Shown here in pieces: positions 22,081 to 27,444 of a stretch of 27,444 bases of DNA. Source of the stretch: CAZCCV01 sp964497515 (GTDB lineage: Bacteria; Armatimonadota; UBA5829; DTLH01). The stretch spans positions 1 through 27,444 of the forward strand of contig CAZCCV010000032.1 of the NCBI GenBank assembly GCA_964497515.1, given 5' to 3'. The translations under genes and the position numbers were made by a program. Position 1 is the first letter of the stretch; the number at the start of each line of letters is the position of its first letter. The notes beneath the pieces were generated by a model. That model was not told the origin of the DNA and made no database searches. It worked only from the letters and a program-made list of their open reading frames with translations.

Positions 22081-25000
22081 CTATTGTGCAAGTAGCGAAA
22101 GTGCTTTGTCGAGCTGTGGGTCTCGTTCTGCAACCCAATCATCGGGAGTCAACTCTACCAGATAGTCCGGACGCTCTCCATCATTTTCCAGCGTAGTGCC
22201 ATCTGGTCGATAGATACCAACGAATGGCATCCGCGCACTGGTGCCATCCACCAAAGGTAACGGGTAAACAGCGATTACGTAACCCGGAGTTGGAACACCG
22301 ACGATTTTCGCCAGACCGCGCTCTTTCATGGCACTCGGGAACATCTCACCATTAGAGTAGCTGGCTTCGTTGATCAGCACGACAATCGGTTTGTTCCAGA
22401 CTCTGACAGGCGATTGGCGAGGAGTATCGTCGCGGGTCATTCTCCAGCCGTGCGGTTTTCGCTCTAACCAGTCGATTAGAGTATCGGATACATTGCCGCC
22501 GCCATTGAAACGGACGTCGATGATCATTGCCCTCTTACCAAGCGAGTACTCGTAGAACTCACGCTCAAACCGCTGCTGGTCGTTCTTGCCCATAGCTGCA
22601 ACGTGAATATAGCCTATCTCGCCACCGCTTCTTTCATCGACTATTCTTCGGAGGCGGTCAATACGATTCTTGTAGTGAACATCCGACCACTCTGACCACG
22701 AAAGCCCCTGATATTTGACTGTTCGGGCACCCTCTTTTGAAGGCGTTGAATTGACAAGGAATGTAAGTTCTCGACCCTGTTTGTTGTTTATGGTTCTAAA
22801 CAGGTTTTCGTCGAGTGTCACATCCTCACCGTTGATCGACAACACATATTCGCCCGGATTGATCTTTGTGTTTGTAAAAGAGCCCGGCGCGCCAGACGGA
22901 ACTTTGTCGACCTTTATACCGGAGCCAACATAGCTGTAGTCGAATGTAAACCCGAGATGCGGGGTAACGGGACTCGGATTACCACCACTAGCGGCACCAA
23001 CCTCGGAATGGGAGCTTTCGAGCTCTCCCACCATCATTAACAGGACAGTAGAGAACTCCAAAGGAGCCTCCACTGAATCGAGAAGAGGTTCGTACCTTTG
23101 TCGTATCACATCCCAATCGCGTCCGTGCATATTTGGGTCGTAGAAAAGCCGGTTGTAGTTCCGCCAGAACTGCGTGAAAGCGGCACGCCTTTCGGCTCGA
23201 ATATCCAAATCCCACTCAGCAGTAAACTCCACCTTCTCCTGCTTTGCAGAATCGTCTAGAGTGATAGTCGAAAGATCGCCGTTCTTTATAAAGAACCCTT
23301 TCTTGCCTTCCTTGTCGATACGCAGACTACTGCAGCCGCCGCCTGAGGTCATTCGCTTCGAGTCTTTGCCATCATAACTGACAGACCAAATGTCTCCACT
23401 CGAGATGAACACGATCTTGCCCTCTGCAGTGACGAGAGGAGGCGTGTCTGGACTCTGTGAGGACAGCTTTCTGATGCGTCGGTCGATGTTCGCAAAGTCG
23501 ATGTCTACTTTCACCAGATCAGTTGGCTTCTCGTATTTGATGTCGGCGTCCCCTAGCCTCGCGGGCTCTTTTTCGAGTGGAAGGACGAACAGACCATCAC
23601 CATCACGATTGCTCTGGAAAAAGAGGTATTTGCCATCAGGCGACCACGACGGATTTCCGTGCCAGGAGTTAAGCCTAGTGACGTTTACGGGAGTGCCGCC
23701 TTTTGCAGGGACAATCCAAATGTTCCAAGTCCAAGTTTCTTCGTCCATATTGTAAGCAATCCAGCGCATATCAGGTGACCAGGCCATATCACCGCCACCG
23801 TAACCATAGGTCTGGATGCCTGGGCGATCAACCACTTGGCAAAGCTCTCCGCTCTCGATAACCATCGTATATAACCCACCCTTTGGGCCTGAAACCCAGA
23901 AGGCCAGCTCTTTGCCATCCGGAGACATCCGCAAACCCGTGACATCCTCAGAACGGTTCCACAACGGCTTTACAGCCAGAGTCTCCACATCCAACTCGTA
24001 GATTCTATTGTTCAATTCTCGATCCGATGTGAAGTATAGCTTTTTTCCATCATTCGCCCAGACAAAATCAGAGTCCATTCCGACCCAATCAGTCAGTTTT
24101 CGGGCGAATACAGCAGCTTTTCCTTCAATACCTTTGGGTTTGTCTATAAGGACTGTCCAAATGTCTCCGTGGATACCAAATGCAAACGTCTTTCCGTCGG
24201 GAGAAGGCTCAGCTTCGGTGACGCCTGTCTTAGCCACTTCGTGTCTCACGGTGTTTTGAACATCATCTTCCGCAGCAAATAGTGATATTTTCTTGGGTTC
24301 CTTTTCCCCTGATCTCAGCATCCACAGGTCGTGTTCATATTCGAAAACGATGTCACCTGCCTTCGCAGCAACATTCGGGAATCGCACTGAACCTCCCGTA
24401 AAATGCGTCAACTGCTTTCCTTTGCCGTCAAGGGTGAATATCCAGATGTTAGGGGTGCGTGCGGGAGAATCGACAATCTTGCCAATGGATTTACCGAGCT
24501 TGCTTGTAGATGGTGTTACATCCGAAAAGGTCACCACCATTATGCTCTTTCCGTCGGGCATGAACCGTGGCCAAAGCTGCTGTTTTTCGTTCGGAAGTAT
24601 GGCTCGCCGCTCGCCCTTCGTAACATCGAGCAACCACATCTGCTGCGCCGCAGAACCGACGTAACGGGGTCTTGTCCAATGGAAGAATCCATTACGTCCG
24701 AAGACGACATACTGCCCATCGGGAGAGTAGCTGGCATAGTTCATCCCCTGATAGTCCTCGGAGAGCTTATGCAAACGCAGGGTCTCGATGTCGAGATTGA
24801 ACAGCAGATTATCTACCGAATCTCGTTTGGAGCTAAACAGCAGACTCTTACCGTCTGGATTCCAACTGAAGCTGATATCGCCAAATTGATGATTGGTCAG
24901 TTGTCGAACCTGACCACCTATCGCCGGAACTATAAAAATATCCCAGTTGCCGTTTCTTGTACTGGAGAATGAGACCCATTCGCCATCCGGTGAAAACTGA

Positions 25001-25236
25001 GGGAAGGCATCGTATTCCACATTCCTGGTAAGGGCTGTCGCTCGGCCTCCGTTGGAGTCAGCAATCCACACATCGCCACGATAGACGAAAGCCAGCTTAC
25101 TTCCATCGGGAGAAAGCGCAGGCATTCGCCCACCGATTATTGGCTTGGGCTCCGGTACAGGAAGCTGTGCGTGGAGAACTCCCACTATTGCAAATGAGAA
25201 AAGCACGAAGGCTGGAAGGAGGAACTTTCTTAACAT
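22081..25236 (-). CDS. Exported Tricorn-type serine protease
   Basis: A large peptidase of the Tricorn family (S41), which in archaea trims oligopeptides in the cytosol. The 1051 residues begin with a clear signal peptide (MLRKFLLPAFVLFSFAIVGVLHA, cleavage probably after Ala), so this version acts outside the cytoplasmic membrane. Repeated SPDG-x-x-(L/V)-x-F motifs mark the two beta-propellers (about residues 25-660). A helical/C1 region, a PDZ domain with GEYVLSINGEDV and the catalytic domain follow. His743 (SSHSEVG) and Ser961 (SYSNGE) match the archaeal catalytic His and Ser. The end ENDGERPDYLVE-TP-DDW-DPQLDKAL is family-typical. The internal ATG 25234-25236 is preferred over an upstream one because it starts the signal peptide and has AAAGGG upstream. 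Confidence 0.93.
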   Translation of the reverse strand: MLRKFLLPAFVLFSFAIVGVLHAQLPVPEPKPIIGGRMPALSPDGSKLAFVYRGDVWIADSNGGRATALTRNVEYDAFPQFSPDGEWVSFSSTRNGNWDIFIVPAIGGQVRQLTNHQFGDISFSWNPDGKSLLFSSKRDSVDNLLFNLDIETLRLHKLSEDYQGMNYASYSPDGQYVVFGRNGFFHWTRPRYVGSAAQQMWLLDVTKGERRAILPNEKQQLWPRFMPDGKSIMVVTFSDVTPSTSKLGKSIGKIVDSPARTPNIWIFTLDGKGKQLTHFTGGSVRFPNVAAKAGDIVFEYEHDLWMLRSGEKEPKKISLFAAEDDVQNTVRHEVAKTGVTEAEPSPDGKTFAFGIHGDIWTVLIDKPKGIEGKAAVFARKLTDWVGMDSDFVWANDGKKLYFTSDRELNNRIYELDVETLAVKPLWNRSEDVTGLRMSPDGKELAFWVSGPKGGLYTMVIESGELCQVVDRPGIQTYGYGGGDMAWSPDMRWIAYNMDEETWTWNIWIVPAKGGTPVNVTRLNSWHGNPSWSPDGKYLFFQSNRDGDGLFVLPLEKEPARLGDADIKYEKPTDLVKVDIDFANIDRRIRKLSSQSPDTPPLVTAEGKIVFISSGDIWSVSYDGKDSKRMTSGGGCSSLRIDKEGKKGFFIKNGDLSTITLDDSAKQEKVEFTAEWDLDIRAERRAAFTQFWRNYNRLFYDPNMHGRDWDVIRQRYEPLLDSVEAPLEFSTVLLMMVGELESSHSEVGAASGGNPSPVTPHLGFTFDYSYVGSGIKVDKVPSGAPGSFTNTKINPGEYVLSINGEDVTLDENLFRTINNKQGRELTFLVNSTPSKEGARTVKYQGLSWSEWSDVHYKNRIDRLRRIVDERSGGEIGYIHVAAMGKNDQQRFEREFYEYSLGKRAMIIDVRFNGGGNVSDTLIDWLERKPHGWRMTRDDTPRQSPVRVWNKPIVVLINEASYSNGEMFPSAMKERGLAKIVGVPTPGYVIAVYPLPLVDGTSARMPFVGIYRPDGTTLENDGERPDYLVELTPDDWVAERDPQLDKALSLLAQ

Positions 25237-25295
25237 AACGAATACCCTTTCCGAAGAACACTGGAGATTACGCGAATACAACGCTGTACTACTTA

Positions 25296-25324
25296 ATCAT
25301 ACTAGCTCAGCTTGGGAAGGTCAA
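25296..25324 (-). promoter_or_regulatory. Promoter of the Tricorn-like gene
   Basis: On the minus strand TTGACC (25319-25324) and TATGAT (25296-25301) are 17 bases apart, each one base from consensus. The first bases of the -35 lie in the T-tract of the dxs terminator. Transcription would begin near 25289, leaving about 50 bases of leader. Confidence 0.75.
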
Positions 25325-25348
25325 AAAATAACCCGTGCGTGAACGGGT
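25321..25348 (-). terminator. Intrinsic terminator of dxs
   Basis: On the minus strand ACCCGT (25343-25348) and ACGGGT (25331-25336) form a perfect six-pair stem with a six-base loop. TATTTTTT follows immediately, a canonical T-run. It lies 27 bases after the dxs stop codon. Confidence 0.85.
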
Positions 25349-25375
25349 GACATTTATAAATTCGCTTTGATGCAC

Positions 25376-27316
25376 TTACGACTGCACTGCCGGCTTTCGC
25401 AGCTTCAGATCTGTTATCTGCAGATCCTCAGCAGGGTTGGCGACTGTGGGGATCAGCTCGCGTGCAGCGGCAGCGATATTTGCAGCTTCCAAGCCGACTT
25501 TCTCTTTTAGCACGCTCGGAGTTGAGTGCTCAAGGAACCTGTCGGGGGTGCCTACAAGTTGAACAGCGGCATTCATATTGTTTTCGGCTAGCAGCTCGAC
25601 TACTGCAGACCCGAACCCGCCCATCTTTGAGTTCTCCTCCACGGTCACCAGGCGACCACAGGATTTTGCTGCTGCGAGGATAGCCTTTTCGTCGAGAGGC
25701 TTAATGAACTTGGCATCGATTACACTGACACTCAGCCCTTCTGTCGCTAGAATGTCCGCCGCCTGCAGGCAATCGTACACACAGGTACCAACAGCGAGCA
25801 AGCAGAGATCGTCGCCGCTTCGAAGCTCTTCGGATTGTCCAATCGTGAGCACTTCAGCGGGATTTCGCTCGTAGACGGTGGGTCCTCCTCCGCGGGGGTA
25901 GCGAAGCGCAATTGGCCCGTCGTACGTGAGCGCAGTCGCAAGCATATTTCTGAGCTCGTTCGTGTCTCTGGGAGCCATAACGGTCATCCCTGGAATATGC
26001 CTGAGATACGAAAGGTCGAATACTCCGTGATGTGTGGGGCCGTCTTCTCCCACCAAACCAGCTCTGTCTATAGCAAAGACTACCGGCAGGTTCTGCAAGC
26101 AGACATCGTGGATAATCTGATCGTAAGCTCGTTGCAGAAATGTGGAGTAGACTGCAACCACCGGACGCATGCCGCCAGCCGCCAACCCGGCAGCGAAGGT
26201 TACCGCGTGTTCTTCGGCAATACCTACATCGTAGAACCTATCGGGATACTTTTCCGCAAAACCTGCCAAGCCCGTTCCGTCTGGCATAGCTGCCGTTATA
26301 GCTACTATTCGTGGGTCGTTGTCGGCAAGTTCGAGAAGCGTATCCGAAAACGCAGACACAAAGCTCGTGTTGCCGTTACCCTTTTCCACTTTGCCGTCTG
26401 CCACCGTGAAGCCAGATATACCGTGAAATTGCCGCGAGTTGGCCACGGCAAAATCGTAGCCCTTGCCCTTTACTGTTACCACGTGAATCAGAATCGGCCC
26501 AGTCATCTTTTTTGCGCTTTCCAGGACTTCGCGCAACAGTGTAATATTGTGTCCGTCTATCGGCCCCAGATATCTGAAACCGAGCTCCTCGAACACAATA
26601 CCGCGCTTTGAACCGAGGAGGTATGTTACGCCATGGCTGAACCCTTCAGCGGTGCGTGCCAGGTGCTTACCGATATTGGAGCGCTCCAGGGTGCTTTTCG
26701 CTTTCATTTCCATCCGCTGGTAGAAAGGAGCCATCCTGAGCCTGGCTAAGTGGTAGGAGATGCCTGTAACATTCTCAGCGATAGACATCTGATTGTCGTT
26801 TAGAATCACAATCAGATTCGTATTAAGATCGCAGGCGTTGTTCAAACCCTCAAGCGCCAGCCCACCCGTCAGTGCACCATCGCCGATTACAGCAACGACT
26901 GATTCGTCGCCGCCACTTAGGTCTCTTGCTTTTGCCAGCCCGAGCGCTGCAGAGATTGATGTGCTCGCGTGACCTGCTCCGAATGGATCGTGCTCGGACT
27001 CGTCACGTCTGAGGAACCCACAAAGCCCTCCCTCACTCCGCAGCGTGCAAAACCTGCTTTTGCGGCCTGTTAACAGCTTGTGGGGATACGACTGGTGGCT
27101 GACATCCCAAAGGATCTTATCTTTGGGGCTGTCGAAAGTTGCGTGAAGCGAAATTGCCAGCTCGACCACACCAAGATTTGACGCCAAATGCCCCCCTGTG
27201 CGAGAGACCGTTTGAATGATCTCGTCCCTCATCTCAGCGGCTAGCGATGTAAGCTCAGCGATATTCAGTGTTTTCAAATCGCTTGGCGATTCGATGCGGT
27301 CGAGTATACGTGTCAA
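25376..27316 (-). CDS. dxs: 1-deoxy-D-xylulose-5-phosphate synthase
   Basis: Thiamine-diphosphate enzyme that condenses pyruvate and glyceraldehyde-3-phosphate, the first step of the MEP isoprenoid pathway. The 646 residues carry all key segments: DVSHQSYPHKLLTGR, GAGHASTSISAALG, and the ThDP/magnesium motif GDGALTGGLALEGLNN with NDNQMSIAENVTG. The central DVGIAEEHAVTFAAGLA carries the catalytic Glu, and GEDGPTHHGVFDLSYLRHIP, LRYPRG and VEENSKMGGFGSAV follow. Translation starts at TTG 27314-27316. A TAA four codons upstream rules out a longer protein, and AAGGAAG lies 12 bases ahead. It has its own promoter and terminator. Confidence 0.97.
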   Translation of the reverse strand: MTRILDRIESPSDLKTLNIAELTSLAAEMRDEIIQTVSRTGGHLASNLGVVELAISLHATFDSPKDKILWDVSHQSYPHKLLTGRKSRFCTLRSEGGLCGFLRRDESEHDPFGAGHASTSISAALGLAKARDLSGGDESVVAVIGDGALTGGLALEGLNNACDLNTNLIVILNDNQMSIAENVTGISYHLARLRMAPFYQRMEMKAKSTLERSNIGKHLARTAEGFSHGVTYLLGSKRGIVFEELGFRYLGPIDGHNITLLREVLESAKKMTGPILIHVVTVKGKGYDFAVANSRQFHGISGFTVADGKVEKGNGNTSFVSAFSDTLLELADNDPRIVAITAAMPDGTGLAGFAEKYPDRFYDVGIAEEHAVTFAAGLAAGGMRPVVAVYSTFLQRAYDQIIHDVCLQNLPVVFAIDRAGLVGEDGPTHHGVFDLSYLRHIPGMTVMAPRDTNELRNMLATALTYDGPIALRYPRGGGPTVYERNPAEVLTIGQSEELRSGDDLCLLAVGTCVYDCLQAADILATEGLSVSVIDAKFIKPLDEKAILAAAKSCGRLVTVEENSKMGGFGSAVVELLAENNMNAAVQLVGTPDRFLEHSTPSVLKEKVGLEAANIAAAARELIPTVANPAEDLQITDLKLRKPAVQS

Positions 27317-27348
27317 ATCGGCAACTTACTTCCTTGAGTTTCTAAGCT

Positions 27349-27378
27349 ATTGTAAACCTATACGGTTCGGACGGTCAA
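27349..27378 (-). promoter_or_regulatory. Promoter of dxs
   Basis: On the minus strand TTGACC (27373-27378) and TACAAT (27349-27354) are 18 bases apart, each one base from consensus. The start point would be near 27342, about 26 bases before the start codon. Nothing further is recognised between 27379 and the end of the window. Confidence 0.65.
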
Positions 27379-27444
27379 GCTGACAGCAAAATGTGTATAT
27401 GCAGAGCGACTATGTCCCCCATAACTGCCGTGGGATAATGTCCC

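Noticed and set aside
25835..26611. Plus-strand open frame of 258 codons opposite dxs
   Set aside because: Antisense shadow of a fully conserved dxs; low-complexity composition without recognisable motifs.
1..27444. Insertion sequences, CRISPR arrays, tRNA or rRNA genes, phage genes
   Set aside because: No transposase, spaced direct repeats, cloverleaf-like segments or rRNA stretches were seen; nearly all bases are covered by housekeeping or operon genes.

Overview
This window is a bacterial chromosomal segment of roughly 50% GC. It is dense with housekeeping genes and shows no sign of mobile DNA. The set includes a PyrR-attenuated pyrimidine operon with a class 1B (PyrK/PyrD) dihydroorotate dehydrogenase, FtsH, DXS and an exported Tricorn-type protease. 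A run of small uncharacterised membrane proteins would fit a deep-branching free-living lineage such as Armatimonadota or Chloroflexota. That placement is inference from gene content only; there is no rRNA here to test it. Promoters are strikingly close to the sigma-70 consensus, and TTG and GTG starts are common.

Left part (1-6592). A 5'-methylthioinosine/methylthioadenosine phosphorylase-family gene faces a small acidic helical protein of unknown function. Next is a single-domain rhodanese whose frame is crossed by one TGA at 1600-1602. The TGA sits exactly where relatives have the second cysteine of a YCxC active-site motif, and a hairpin downstream has SECIS-like geometry, so it is annotated as a candidate selenoprotein. 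A strong two-way hairpin separates it from a six-gene minus-strand operon (6412 to 1837) of uncharacterised membrane proteins. That operon includes a PH-like protein, a DUF6754-like protein, a coiled-coil polytopic protein and a seven-helix protein. It is driven by a perfect TTGACA-17-TATAAT promoter.

Centre (6593-19885). ftsH (minus) and the pyr operon (plus) diverge from one 335-base intergenic region. This holds an extended -10 promoter and a structured leader for ftsH. For pyr it holds a perfect promoter and a complete attenuator (PyrR-binding hairpin, antiterminator, terminator). The operon order is pyrR-pyrB-pyrC-pyrE-carA-carB-(unknown membrane protein)-pyrK-pyrD-pyrF, which supplies every step from bicarbonate to UMP. 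The CarA subunit lacks both the catalytic Cys (Gly instead) and the catalytic His (Tyr instead) of its glutaminase, while keeping the rest of the fold. This predicts a carbamoyl-phosphate synthetase that uses free ammonia rather than glutamine.

Right part (19882-27444). All genes are on the minus strand. A PfkB-type sugar-phosphate kinase, an AraD-like epimerase/aldolase and a four-helix membrane protein appear to form one operon, whose last stop codon overlaps the stop of pyrF. Upstream of it lie a secreted Tricorn-like protease and dxs, each with its own promoter. The dxs terminator overlaps the -35 box of the Tricorn gene.

The three observations I would follow first are the candidate Sec-rhodanese, the double loss of catalytic residues in CarA, and the uncharacterised six-gene membrane locus.
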